Positions 16,195 through 24,740 of a stretch of 64,000 nt of DNA are shown piece after piece. The position numbers and the translations under genes are program-made. This DNA comes from Streptomyces sp. NRRL B-1140. Its GTDB lineage: Bacteria > Actinomycetota > Actinomycetes > Streptomycetales > Streptomycetaceae. The stretch covers positions 65,507-129,506 of the forward strand of contig NZ_LGEA01000097.1 in NCBI RefSeq assembly GCF_001280065.1. Reading direction: 5' to 3'. Numbering within the stretch: position 1 is the first letter of the stretch; each line of letters begins with the position of its first letter. The notes below the pieces were generated by a model. That model did no database searches. It was not told where the DNA came from and worked only from the letters and a program-made list of their open reading frames with translations.

Positions 16195-17148
16195 ATGCTC
16201 CTCGGCACCTGGAACCTGGAGAATCTCTACGAGCCCGGCGGGCCGTACGGCCCACAGGACGAGGCGGGGTACGAGGCGAAGCTCGCCGCGCTCGCCGCCG
16301 TGATCACGGAACTCGATCCGGTCCTGCTCGGCGTGCAGGAGGTCGGGGACCCGCAAGCCCTGAAGGACCTGGCCGGGATGCTCGACGACGACTGGCATGT
16401 CGCCGTGTCCGAGCACGCGGACAGCCGGGGCACACGGGTCGGCTTTCTCAGCCGTACCGCGATGACGGTGGTGGCCGACACGCGGGCGTTCCCGGGGGAG
16501 GTCCGCCCCGTGCAGGCGGACGACTCCGGACTGACGGCAGGGGAGGCAGGGCGGGGCGTCCTGGCGGTCGAGGTCGAGGGCGGGAACGGGCCGCTGTGGG
16601 TGGCGGTCTGCCATCTGAAGTCCAAGCTGCTGTCTTACCCGGACGGTCGTTTCCAGCCCCGCGACGAGGGTGAACGTGCCCGCTACGGCGCCTACGCCCT
16701 CTACCGGCGGGCCGCCGAGGCGACGGCCCTGCGCGCCCTCGCCGACCAACTGCTGGCCGGGGACGGGCAGGAGCGGGACGTGGCGGTGCTGGGCGATTTG
16801 AACGACGAGGTGCAGGCGGCGACCACACAGATCCTGCTCGGCCCGCCCGGCTCCGAGCTCGGCACACCGGGCTTCGACCGGCCCGACCGGGGCGACGCGA
16901 CACGCCTGTGGGACGTGGCCCCGCTCATCCCGCCGGGTCAGCGCTGGTCCCGGGTCAACTCCGGGCGGCGCGAGCTGATCGACCACGTTCTGCTGAGCCA
17001 CCGTCTGGTGCGCCGGGTGACGGCGGCGGGCACGGGTCTGCCGGGCGAGGGCCCGCCCGGCCTGCCGTCGGTCGGCCCGGACCCGGTGGAGCGGCGGGGC
17101 GAGCCCGGATCGGACCACGCTCCGGTGTGGGTGCGGGTCGGCGGCTGA
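16195..17148 (+). CDS. endonuclease/exonuclease/phosphatase (EEP) family hydrolase
   Basis: A 317-residue enzyme of the DNase I-like EEP superfamily, metal-dependent phosphoesterases. All core motifs are in order: W-N-L-E-N-L (residues 6-11), V-L-L-G-V-Q-E-V (about 43-50), the H-L-K-S-K-L block near 142, L-G-D-L-N-D-E near 200, a D-H-V-L-L segment near 265 and G-S-D-H-A-P-V near 305 with the catalytic histidine. There is no signal peptide, so it is probably cytosolic. Substrate cannot be told from sequence: nucleic acid, phospholipid and nucleotide are all possible. The start is the ATG at 16195 after AAAGGAG. Confidence 0.85.
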   Translation: MLLGTWNLENLYEPGGPYGPQDEAGYEAKLAALAAVITELDPVLLGVQEVGDPQALKDLAGMLDDDWHVAVSEHADSRGTRVGFLSRTAMTVVADTRAFPGEVRPVQADDSGLTAGEAGRGVLAVEVEGGNGPLWVAVCHLKSKLLSYPDGRFQPRDEGERARYGAYALYRRAAEATALRALADQLLAGDGQERDVAVLGDLNDEVQAATTQILLGPPGSELGTPGFDRPDRGDATRLWDVAPLIPPGQRWSRVNSGRRELIDHVLLSHRLVRRVTAAGTGLPGEGPPGLPSVGPDPVERRGEPGSDHAPVWVRVGG

Positions 17149-17168
17149 GCACCTTGACGTCACGGCGA

Positions 17169-19085
17169 TTAGCCGGTGACGTGCCGGGCGTGCCGGCCGG
17201 CGAGGGGTGTCCGCGGTGGCCGCAGGCCCAGGCCTTCCGCTCGTCCGGCGAGTTCGGTGAGGACGGCCGTGAGGCGCTCTTGGTGCAGGGGCCCGATCCG
17301 GCCCGTGTCGTCGAGGTGCACGGCGCAGGCGGTCGTGGTGTCGACGAGGCGTTCGAGGAGGTCGGCCACCTCGTCCGCGCCTTCGGTGTGCCGGGCGAGG
17401 GAGGGCAGTTCGTGGGCCGCGCGCGAGATGGCCGCACGGGCCTCGGCCAGGGTGCGGTAGGCCTCGCGGCGCAGGGTCCAGCGGGTGGCCCGGTTTTCGG
17501 AGGGGGTGCCGGGAGTCCCGATGCGCGGGGCGTCGGCTTCGTCGAGCACGTGCGTGAGGTAGGCGTACACGGCCTCGTTCGCCGCCACGAGCCGGGCGCG
17601 CACTCCCCCGCCGCGCTGGCCGGGCATCGGCAGGTGCCCCACGATCAGCACGATCGCGCAGGCCAGCAGCGTCTCGCCGATCCGGCCGGCGGAGGCCTGG
17701 GGCTCGCCGCCGACCATGACGAGCGCGAGGACCAGGACGGTGACGACGGCGGTCTGGGCGGCGAAGTGCCGGGTGGCCACGGGTATCAGCGCTCCGCTGA
17801 GGGCGACGAGCGCGATGAGCCCTTCGGGGTGCGGCAGGACGGCGGCGAGCCCGGCGAAGAGCAATGCCCCGAGGACGGTCCCGGCGGCCCGGTTCAGCAC
17901 GCGCGAGGCCAGCGGGCCGAGGTCGGGCTTGACCAGGAAGACGACCGTGGCAGGCAGCCAGTACCAGTGCTCGTGCTGCCCGTACCACTGGCCTCGGTGC
18001 AGTGCCTGGGCGACCGCCGAGCCGGCGCCGAAGCAGAGCGCGACGCGCAGCCCGTACTCGCGTCCGGCACTGCCGAAGACGGTGCGCAGCCGGTCCCGGG
18101 CGCTGCGGGACCGGGTGTGCAGATCGCCGCCCCGGCCCTGGTCGAACGCCTCGGCGGCGTGCAGCAGGGCGTCGTCGAGGGCGCGCAGGGCGGGCGCCGA
18201 GCGGGAGGGCGCGGGCAGCGGCCCGGTGTGGGTGTTGCCGCGCACGGCGGCGGCGAGACGCCGGGGGCCTTCGGAGGCCCGCTCGGCGACGGCCTCCCCG
18301 GCCCAGGCGAGGGCGGTGGCGGCCTCGGCGAGGGGCAGCGCCGCGGCGTACTGCGCGTGCAGCCGCCGTTCGGCGGAGGAAGAGGCATACCTGCGCAGCC
18401 GGGGCCCGGCGAGGGCGTCCTGTGCGTGGTCGAGGGCGGCGGTGAGCGCGGCGCGGCGGCGGATGGCGTCCGGACCGCCGACGGCGTCGAGCAGTTCGGC
18501 GACGGCCTCGTACACACCGGCCACGGCCTGCCGCTCCCCGTCGAAACGGAAGTCACCGGCGAGGGAGCCGGGCGTGGGCAGGGCGAGCCGCAGCACGAGC
18601 AGCCACCCCGCGCCGACGAGGAAGGCGAGCGCCCGCAGCCATCCGGGCTCGGGCAGGGGCATTCCGGCACCGATCGCCGAGCCGACCAGCAGTTGCGTTC
18701 CGGCGGCGGACGCGACGGGCCCGACGGCGCTCATCCCTCCGGCGACGAGCCCGATCACCGTGAGCACGACGGTGAGGAGGACCGCCCCGGTCTCCTGCCC
18801 GGTGTAGGTCCCGGCCACGAGGCCCGTCGCACCGGCCAGGGCGGGCACTCCGATCCGCTTGACCGACAGGCGTCGGCTCCCGGGCCGGTCGTTGATCCCG
18901 GCGAGCATGGCGGCGATGGCGGCGACGACTCCGAGGGAGGTGAGACCGGTCCGCACGGCCACGAGCAGAAGGGGCCCGGCGGACAGGGCTCCCCGGGTCA
19001 CCGCGTTCCAGGGCACCGGTCCCCGCTGGGCACGCAGGGCGTGCGCGAGCCAGGGCGGAAGCTGTGGGGCGATGCGGCGGGGCAC
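17169..19085 (-). CDS. FUSC family membrane protein (YccS/aromatic-acid-exporter-like)
   Basis: A 638-residue integral membrane protein with two hydrophobic blocks (about residues 25-165 and 370-500), each of about five or six helices, separated and followed by soluble helical regions. This duplicated layout is that of the fusaric acid resistance/YccS family, thought to export aromatic acids or similar compounds. The second block contains V-F-L-V-K-P-D-L-G-P-L-A-S-R and G-T-V-L-G, characteristic of FUSC_2. The start is the GTG at 19085 with an AGGAG site; the frame is open upstream but that portion looks non-coding. It is divergent from the secreted expansin-like gene. Confidence 0.8.
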   Translation of the reverse strand: MPRRIAPQLPPWLAHALRAQRGPVPWNAVTRGALSAGPLLLVAVRTGLTSLGVVAAIAAMLAGINDRPGSRRLSVKRIGVPALAGATGLVAGTYTGQETGAVLLTVVLTVIGLVAGGMSAVGPVASAAGTQLLVGSAIGAGMPLPEPGWLRALAFLVGAGWLLVLRLALPTPGSLAGDFRFDGERQAVAGVYEAVAELLDAVGGPDAIRRRAALTAALDHAQDALAGPRLRRYASSSAERRLHAQYAAALPLAEAATALAWAGEAVAERASEGPRRLAAAVRGNTHTGPLPAPSRSAPALRALDDALLHAAEAFDQGRGGDLHTRSRSARDRLRTVFGSAGREYGLRVALCFGAGSAVAQALHRGQWYGQHEHWYWLPATVVFLVKPDLGPLASRVLNRAAGTVLGALLFAGLAAVLPHPEGLIALVALSGALIPVATRHFAAQTAVVTVLVLALVMVGGEPQASAGRIGETLLACAIVLIVGHLPMPGQRGGGVRARLVAANEAVYAYLTHVLDEADAPRIGTPGTPSENRATRWTLRREAYRTLAEARAAISRAAHELPSLARHTEGADEVADLLERLVDTTTACAVHLDDTGRIGPLHQERLTAVLTELAGRAEGLGLRPPRTPLAGRHARHVTG

Positions 19086-19351
19086 GGAGCTCCTGTCGTC
19101 TCGGCGAGGGCAGGGGGGAGCCTTCGGGCGACGGCGGCCGGGGCGGGGTGTGGCTGTCCACGGTAGGCGGGGTTCCTGGAGGGCAGGTTTCCGGAACGTG
19201 TCGGACGGCCCGGAACCGGTGTTCTTTATGTACGCAATCAAGAGGTACGCCAACGAAGACGGGCCACGGCAACCTTTTCGTGCCCGGTGACCACCGGTGG
19301 GTCGAGAGCGCGTGTTCTCCCGAACCACGCAAGGACCCGAAGGACTCATCC

Positions 19352-20311
19352 GTGGCATCCCCCTCCCACCGCCGTCCCGTCCGCACGCGGCGCACGGCCC
19401 TCGTCTTCGCGGTCAGCGCGGCAGCCGTGGGCCTCCTCGTCTCCCTCGTGATCGCCCTGCGCCCCGGCGGCGAACCGGACACGGTGCGCACCGCGTCCCA
19501 GGCCACCGCCGGCGCCCGGCCGGCCGCTCCGCCGACGCCCCACAGGGCCACACCGGCCGCGAAGCCCCCCAAAGCACGCAAGGCATCCAAAACCCCCAAG
19601 GCTCCGAAGCCCGCCGCGAACACCCCCTCGGCGCGGCCCTCGCCCACCGCCACCCGGCCCGCCGCACCCCGTCCGGTGTCCGGCACGGCGCCCCTGGCGG
19701 GGAGGATCAAGCCGGGCACCACCTACGACGGCGTAGCCACCCACTACGACGCCAAGGACGGCGACGGGGCCTGCCTCTACGGCCCGAGTCCCGACCTCAT
19801 GGTCGCGGCGATGAACCACACGGACTACGAGACGTCCCAGGCGTGCGGGGCGTACATCCTGGTCCGCGCGGCGAACGGCGCCTCCGTCACCGTCCGGATC
19901 ACCAACGAGTGCCCCCTGCCCTGCGCTCCCGGGCAGATCGACCTCAGCAAGGAGGCGTTCGCGAAGCTCGCCGGGCTCTCCGCGGGCCGGATACCGATCA
20001 CCTGGAGCCTGCAGAGCCCCGCCACCTCCCAGACGCTCTCGATCCGCTACAAGACCGGCTCCAGCCCCCACTGGTGCGGCATCCAGGTACTGGGCCACCG
20101 CAATCCGCTGGCCCGGCTGGAGGTCAGGACCGGCAGCGGCTGGACGCGGCTGACCCGTACCGACTACAACTACTTCCTCTCCCCCGGCGGCACCGGCTGC
20201 GGCGGCTCGCTCAGGCTCACCGACATCTACGGCGAGCAGCTCACCGTCGACGGCATCGCCATCCGCCCGGACGCCGTGCAGCCGACCCGCGTGCAGTTCA
20301 CCCGGCGGTGA
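19352..20311 (+). CDS. secreted expansin-like protein (RlpA/DPBB domain plus cellulose-binding-like domain)
   Basis: A 319-residue exported protein. It begins with a basic segment and one hydrophobic helix (about residues 12-34), then an 80-residue Ala/Pro/Lys/Thr-rich linker (about 40-115). A double-psi beta-barrel domain follows (about 120-215), with V-A-T-H-Y-D, D-G-A-C-L-Y-G, C-G-A-Y-I-L-V and T-N-E-C-P-L-P-C, and then a C-terminal domain like the expansin D2/CBM63 module (about 220-319). This is the layout of bacterial EXLX1-type expansins, which loosen cellulose or wall polymers without hydrolysis. The GTG at 19352 has a GAAGGA site eight bases upstream. Its last 14 bases overlap the convergent nucleotidyltransferase gene. 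Confidence 0.8.
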   Translation: MASPSHRRPVRTRRTALVFAVSAAAVGLLVSLVIALRPGGEPDTVRTASQATAGARPAAPPTPHRATPAAKPPKARKASKTPKAPKPAANTPSARPSPTATRPAAPRPVSGTAPLAGRIKPGTTYDGVATHYDAKDGDGACLYGPSPDLMVAAMNHTDYETSQACGAYILVRAANGASVTVRITNECPLPCAPGQIDLSKEAFAKLAGLSAGRIPITWSLQSPATSQTLSIRYKTGSSPHWCGIQVLGHRNPLARLEVRTGSGWTRLTRTDYNYFLSPGGTGCGGSLRLTDIYGEQLTVDGIAIRPDAVQPTRVQFTRR

Positions 20312-21077
20312 CGGCTGCCACGGCCCGGGCGAGGAGGGTCTCCGTGGCGGTGACCGCCCGGGTGAGCACGGCCGGATCGTCCGTCAGGCCTCCGAGAACC
20401 GCGTCCACCTGACCCAACCCGGCCCGCGCGACCAGCCCCTTCTCGTTGGTGACCCACTCCCCGCGCGCGGCCAGCACCGCGTGCGCGGCCTGGGTCGTGG
20501 CGAGGGCGATCGCGCCCGCGACCTGGGTGACGGCGCTCTTCGGGGCGTGGCCCGCCTTGGCGTAGGCGAGGGCGGCAGCGGCCATGCCGTGCCAGTGCGC
20601 GGGGGCGCTCTCGCGCAGGGCCCGCGGATAGGCGGCCGGGCGGGTCAGTTCACCGCGCAGCACCCGGTTGACCGCGAGTTCGGCGACGAGCAGGTACGTC
20701 GGGATGCCCGCCAGGTGAAACATGAGGGGCTCGACGCGGAAGCGGCCCGCCTCCGCTTCCGCCGTCTCGCGTTCGACCACGTCCAGGTCGCGGTAGTGGA
20801 CGTCCACGGAACGGCCCTCGATCGTCAGCCAGGCACCCGAGTTGAAGACGCCGCCGCCCCAGGCACCGAGCTCGAAGACCTCACCCTCCCAGCCGGCCGC
20901 GCGGAGGTCGCCGGGGTCGAAGGCGCCCCGGTAATAGACCGCCAGGTCCCAGTCGCTGTCGTGCCGTTCGGTGCCCTGGGCCCGGGAGCCGCCGAGGGTG
21001 ACGGCCTCGACGGCGGGCAGGGCGGCGAGGCGGTCGGCGGTTGCGGTGAGGAAGGCGTGGTCCGTGAGGGCGGGCAC
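20298..21077 (-). CDS. nucleotidyltransferase-domain protein
   Basis: A 259-residue cytosolic protein with an N-terminal polymerase-beta-like nucleotidyltransferase domain. The motif G-G-S-R-A-Q-G-T (about residues 29-36), followed by H-D-S-D-W-D-L-A-V-Y-Y (about 38-48), supplies the G-S and D-x-D elements that bind nucleotide and metal. A third aspartate is in V-D-V-H-Y near 92. The C-terminal 130 residues are helical, as in kanamycin-nucleotidyltransferase-like proteins. The target is unknown, and resistance activity is not implied. The start is the GTG at 21077, placed by its AGGAG site. Confidence 0.78.
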   Translation of the reverse strand: MPALTDHAFLTATADRLAALPAVEAVTLGGSRAQGTERHDSDWDLAVYYRGAFDPGDLRAAGWEGEVFELGAWGGGVFNSGAWLTIEGRSVDVHYRDLDVVERETAEAEAGRFRVEPLMFHLAGIPTYLLVAELAVNRVLRGELTRPAAYPRALRESAPAHWHGMAAAALAYAKAGHAPKSAVTQVAGAIALATTQAAHAVLAARGEWVTNEKGLVARAGLGQVDAVLGGLTDDPAVLTRAVTATETLLARAVAAVTAG

Positions 21078-21268
21078 GGCGGCTCCTGGGCAGAGGGGAC
21101 CTGGACGGAACGGGCCCTGGGCCAACGGGACTCGGACGGCCGCGGCCGGGAACCTGGGGAGCGTAGAGGGAAGGCCCGGCCGCCGGGTACCGAAATACGG
21201 GTGCGCGCACGCGCCCCTCCCCGCATGATCGGTGGGTCGTGCCGCCGCCCGCAGATCGGAGCCCTCAC

Positions 21269-21670
21269 GTGATCCGCCGCGTCACCGTCCCGAGCCTCTT
21301 CCCGCCGCCCGCCTACTCCCACGCGTCCGTCGTGGAGGCCGGAACACGGCTGGCGTTCCTCGCGGGATCCGTACCGCTGGGCCCGGACGGCACGCTCGTG
21401 GGACCCGGCGATCCCGTGCGGCAGGCCGGACAGGTCATCGACAACCTGCGCGAGCAACTGGCCGCCGTCGGCAGCGACCTGGAGCACGTGGTGGCGACCG
21501 ACGTGTACGTGGTGAGCGACGAGCCGGCCGTGCTGTCCGCCGTCTGGAGTGTGGTCGAGGCGTCCGGCCTCAGTACGGGTCCCCACTCGTCGACGCTGAT
21601 CGGCGTGGCGTGTCTCGGGTACACGGGCCAGCTGGTGGAGATCACGGCGACAGCCGTCGTACCCGAGTAG
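21269..21670 (+). CDS. Rid (YjgF/YER057c/UK114) family protein lacking the RidA arginine
   Basis: A 133-residue, trimer-forming family member. The fold markers are present: F-L-A-G-S-V-P-L-G-P-D-G (about residues 30-41), Q-A-G-Q-V-I-D-N-L-R-E-Q-L, V-V-A-T-D-V-Y-V, and L-V-E-I-T-A near the end. True RidA enamine deaminases need an arginine in the P-x-R motif; here the aligned position is serine (P105-H-S107). Deaminase activity on 2-aminoacrylate is therefore doubtful, and it belongs to another Rid subgroup. I start at the GTG at 21269 (GGAG site seven bases upstream) rather than the GTG at 21239. It is transcribed toward the racemase gene. Confidence 0.82.
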   Translation: MIRRVTVPSLFPPPAYSHASVVEAGTRLAFLAGSVPLGPDGTLVGPGDPVRQAGQVIDNLREQLAAVGSDLEHVVATDVYVVSDEPAVLSAVWSVVEASGLSTGPHSSTLIGVACLGYTGQLVEITATAVVPE

Positions 21671-21713
21671 GCCGACAGCCGTCGTGACGCGGTGCTCGTC
21701 GGCCCGGCATGAG

Positions 21714-22436
21714 TCACCGCCCCGGGGGCCTCCCCCACACCCTCCCTTTGGGCAGTGGTCCGGCGTAGCTCCCCGCCCGGCTCGTCGTCAAGCCCAGTGC
21801 CACGAGCGACTCCGCCAGTCTGACCGCCGCTGCGACCCCGTCGACGACGGGCAGGCCGAGCTTCCGGCCGACGGCCCGCTGCAGCCCCGTCATGCCGGCG
21901 CAGCCCAGGACGAGCACCTCCGCCCCGGCCGCGCAGGCCCGTTCGGCGGCGGCCAGGAACGCCGTCTCGGTCCGCTCCGCGTCACCGAGGTCGAGCACGT
22001 TCAGGCCCGTACCGACGATCGCCGCGCAGTTGCGCGCCACACCGGCCGTCTCCAGGCTGTCCTCGATCTGGCCGCGCGAGCGCTCCAGAGTGGTCACGAC
22101 GCCGTAGCGGCGGCCCAGAAGGCAGGCGAGGTGCGCCGCGGCCTCGGTGATGTCGACGACGGGCACGTCGACCAGTTCCCGCGCGCCCTCCCTCCCGTGC
22201 TCTCCGAATCCGGCCATGACCACGGCGTCGTACGGCGGCCCGTCGTAGGCGCGCAGTGTGTCCAGTACGGCGGCGGCGGACAGAAAGCTGTCGAGCCAGC
22301 CCTCCGCGGACTCCGGCCCCCAGGCCGGGGTCAGTCCGGTCACGGTGGTGCCCGGGCCTGCGGCGGCCCGGGCACCTCGTACGATCTCCTCGGTCATCTC
22401 CTGCGTGGTGTTGCAGTTGGTGACGACGATCCGCAC
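21714..22436 (-). CDS. Asp/Glu/hydantoin racemase family enzyme, one catalytic Cys replaced by Gly
   Basis: A 240-residue cytosolic protein of the HyuE/allantoin racemase family. Family blocks are present: T-N-C-N-T-T-x-x-M-T (residues 6-15), A-V-V-M-A-G-F-G-E (71-79), V-D-I-T-E-A-A (94-100), G-V-V-T-T-L (112-117) and L-V-L-G-C-A-G-M (175-182). Racemases of this family use two cysteines, one from A-C-F-G and one from G-C-A-G. Here the first is Gly76, while Cys179 remains. This single-Cys set-up is known from arylmalonate decarboxylase, so the reaction may differ. The gene follows the NCS1 permease at five bases and is probably in its operon; the substrate is likely a hydantoin, allantoin or related compound. 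Confidence 0.82.
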   Translation of the reverse strand: MRIVVTNCNTTQEMTEEIVRGARAAAGPGTTVTGLTPAWGPESAEGWLDSFLSAAAVLDTLRAYDGPPYDAVVMAGFGEHGREGARELVDVPVVDITEAAAHLACLLGRRYGVVTTLERSRGQIEDSLETAGVARNCAAIVGTGLNVLDLGDAERTETAFLAAAERACAAGAEVLVLGCAGMTGLQRAVGRKLGLPVVDGVAAAVRLAESLVALGLTTSRAGSYAGPLPKGRVWGRPPGR

Positions 22437-22441
22437 GTCTC

Positions 22442-23893
22442 TCAGACCTCCGCGGTCGCGCGCTCGGGACGGCACAGGGCCGCGTACAGCCCGGCGGCGA
22501 GCGCCGTGCCGATGAACCAGGAGTACGGAGCCACGTCGCTGAAGGTCTTCACCAGCGCGAGCACCGCGGCGACACCGGCGGCCGGCAGGAACGCCCACAG
22601 CGCCTTGGGGTTGAAGCCCTTGCGGTAGTGGTAGCGGGCGCCGGGAGAGGCGTCGAACAGCTCGTCGACGTTCACCCGGCCGCGCTTGACCCAGTAGTAG
22701 TCGACCATGATCACGCCGAACAGCGGTCCGAGGAAGGCGCCGAGACCGCCGAGGAAGTAGTTCACGACGGTCGGGTTGGAGAAGAGGTTCCAGGGGGTGA
22801 CGAGCAGCGCGGCGACGGTGCTGATCATGCCGCCGACCTTGAAAGTGATCTTCTGCGGCCACACGTTGGCCAGGTCGTACGCCGGCGAGACGAAGTTGGC
22901 GACGATGTTGACGCCCATGGTGGCGACGGCGAAGGTCAGCGCGCCCACGACCAGCACCCAGGTGTTGCCGATCTCGGCGACGAGGTAGGCGGGGTCGGTG
23001 ATCTCCTTGCCGAAGACCTCGAAGGCGCCCGCGGTGACGATGACCGACACGATCACGAAGGCCGTGGAGTTGACGGGCAGGCCCCAGAAGTTGCCGCGCT
23101 TGACGGACCGGTAGTCGGGCGCGAAGCGGGAGAAGTCGCAGAAGTTGAGCATCAGGGTGCCGTAGGTGGCGAGGACCAGGCCGATCGCACCGAACCACTG
23201 GCGCCACTGCTCGCCGACGGAGACCGGGTGCGGGGTCGAGGTCAGCGAGATCGTCCAGTCCGCCTTGGCGAGGATCCACACGGCCAGCGCGATCATCACG
23301 AGCCAGATCGCGGGGCCGCAGAAGTCCTGGAACTTGCGGACCGATTCCATGCCCCGGCTGATGATCGCCGCCTGGACCAGCCACAGGGCGATGAAGGAGA
23401 CCCAGCCGAGCGCGTCCAGGCCGAGGAAGGAGTTGTGCGTCCACGACTCCAGGCCGGGCCAGGCCGCCAGCAGCATCACGTTGACGGCGACCGAGGCGAG
23501 GTAGGTCTGGATGCCGTACCACATGATGGCGATCACGGCCCTGATCAGCGCCGGGATGTTGGCGCCCCAGATGCCGAAGGCGATCCGGCTGACGACCGGG
23601 AAGGGCACGCCGTGGCGCTGGCCGATCTTCCCCATCCAGTTCATGCCGATGTAGATGATCACGAACCCGACGAGCAGGGACGTGAAGATCTGCCAGACGT
23701 TCATGCCCAGGAAGAGCAGCCCGGCGGCGAAGGTGTAGTTGCCGAGGTTGTGGACGTCGGACATCCACATGGCGAAGAGGTCGAAGACCTTCCAGTTGCG
23801 TTTCCCGGCGGGCGCGAGGTCTTCGTTGGTGAGCCGGGGATCGGGGACGGACACGGGGGTGCCGGTGGTCACGGCACGATCGGCGAGGGACAC
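22442..23893 (-). CDS. NCS1 family nucleobase/hydantoin/allantoin permease
   Basis: A 483-residue transporter with twelve hydrophobic segments, the cation-coupled NCS1 layout. It starts with the family's N-terminal motif N-x-D-L-A-P-x-x-x-R-N-W (about residues 20-31). W-M-S-D-V-H-N-L-G-N-Y in helix 1 (about 38-48), P-x-x-x-R-x-x-F-G-I-W-G-A-N (about 88-102) and the N-F-C-D-F-S-R-F segment (about 265-272) resemble the hydantoin/allantoin branch. The GTG start has a GGAGG site. The racemase gene follows with a five-base gap, and a GntR regulator is divergent across a palindromic operator, indicating one regulated catabolic uptake unit. Confidence 0.88.
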   Translation of the reverse strand: MSLADRAVTTGTPVSVPDPRLTNEDLAPAGKRNWKVFDLFAMWMSDVHNLGNYTFAAGLLFLGMNVWQIFTSLLVGFVIIYIGMNWMGKIGQRHGVPFPVVSRIAFGIWGANIPALIRAVIAIMWYGIQTYLASVAVNVMLLAAWPGLESWTHNSFLGLDALGWVSFIALWLVQAAIISRGMESVRKFQDFCGPAIWLVMIALAVWILAKADWTISLTSTPHPVSVGEQWRQWFGAIGLVLATYGTLMLNFCDFSRFAPDYRSVKRGNFWGLPVNSTAFVIVSVIVTAGAFEVFGKEITDPAYLVAEIGNTWVLVVGALTFAVATMGVNIVANFVSPAYDLANVWPQKITFKVGGMISTVAALLVTPWNLFSNPTVVNYFLGGLGAFLGPLFGVIMVDYYWVKRGRVNVDELFDASPGARYHYRKGFNPKALWAFLPAAGVAAVLALVKTFSDVAPYSWFIGTALAAGLYAALCRPERATAEV

Positions 23894-23949
23894 GGGGCCT
23901 CCAGAGCAAGGGGACGGCGGAGGACTGCGCTGCGGGGGGGCTGCGGCGT

Positions 23950-23965
23950 GTTTGGTATACCAAAC
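23950..23965. promoter_or_regulatory. perfect palindrome, likely operator of the GntR regulator
   Basis: GTTTGGTATACCAAAC is a perfect 16-bp palindrome whose core TGGTATACCA fits the FadR-type GntR operator pattern (GT-N-x-AC). It lies between the divergent NCS1 permease (start 23893) and the gntR-type gene (start 24057). On the permease strand, a TTGACG hexamer (23988-23983) lies 18 bases upstream of the left half (TTTGGT), so bound regulator would cover the permease promoter. Confidence 0.75.
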
Positions 23966-24056
23966 TGCGGTCATGGTCTCGCCGTCAACCGTTCCGACGG
24001 ATATCGCTCCTGTTAACGCTCCGTAAAAGACCCCTCGCGTCGGCGAGGATGGCTGC

Positions 24057-24740
24057 ATGACGAAGATCGAACCCCTGGGAGCGGTGCGCGAACGCGTCAC
24101 GTCCGAGCTGCGGCAGCAGATCATCGCGGGCAGCCTGCTTCCCGGCGACCGCCTGGTCGAGCGCGAGCTGGCGGAGCGCTTCGGCGTCTCGCGCGTGCCG
24201 GTCCGCGAGGCGATCCGGGCCCTGGTGGCCGAGGGCTTCGTCCACTTCGAGACGCCCCGCCGCACGGTGGTCCGCCGTCTCACCCCGACCGACGTGAAGG
24301 AACTGTTCGAACTGCGAGAAGCCCTGGAGGTCTACGCCGCCGGACTGGCCGCCTCCCGCGCGACACCGCGGGACCTGGCCGAGGTCCGGGAGCTGATCGA
24401 CCGCGCCGCCGCCGCCACCGAGGCCGGTGACGCCGAGACGATCACCGACGTGAACAGCCGGCTGCACGACCGCATCGTGGCCATGGCCGGCAACAGCCTG
24501 CTGACCGAGGCCCTGGAGCCGGTCGCCGGGCGGCTGCGCTGGATGACCCGGCGCAACGAGGAGTGGCCCCAGCTCCTCGTGGAACACCGCGAGCTGTACG
24601 AGGCCATCGCCTCGGGCGACCCGGACCGGGCCCGCGCGCACGCGCTGACGCACGTGCGGACCAATTACCGCTCCACCGTCCGCCACCTGTTCGGCGAGGA
24701 GGCGGCTCCCTACCCGCCCGGGGAAGCGGCCGCTCCCTGA
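24057..24740 (+). CDS. GntR family (FadR/FCD subfamily) transcriptional regulator
   Basis: A 227-residue regulator. The winged HTH is at about residues 10-75 ([27 protein letters not shown]), followed by an all-helical FCD ligand domain (about 80-215) with the expected metal-site residues (D and H in D-V-N-S-R-L-H, and H in L-V-E-H-R-E-L). It is divergent from the NCS1 permease and racemase genes, and the 16-bp palindrome between them is the obvious binding site, so it probably represses uptake and responds to the imported compound or a product. Its 3' end overlaps the convergent uracil-DNA glycosylase gene by 31 bases. Confidence 0.92.
   Translation: MTKIEPLGAVRERVTSELRQQIIAGSLLPGDRLVERELAERFGVSRVPVREAIRALVAEGFVHFETPRRTVVRRLTPTDVKELFELREALEVYAAGLAASRATPRDLAEVRELIDRAAAATEAGDAETITDVNSRLHDRIVAMAGNSLLTEALEPVAGRLRWMTRRNEEWPQLLVEHRELYEAIASGDPDRARAHALTHVRTNYRSTVRHLFGEEAAPYPPGEAAAP

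Noticed and set aside
15851..16208. Overlapping frames on both strands upstream of the EEP gene
   Set aside because: Neither shows codon bias, start signals or family sequence.
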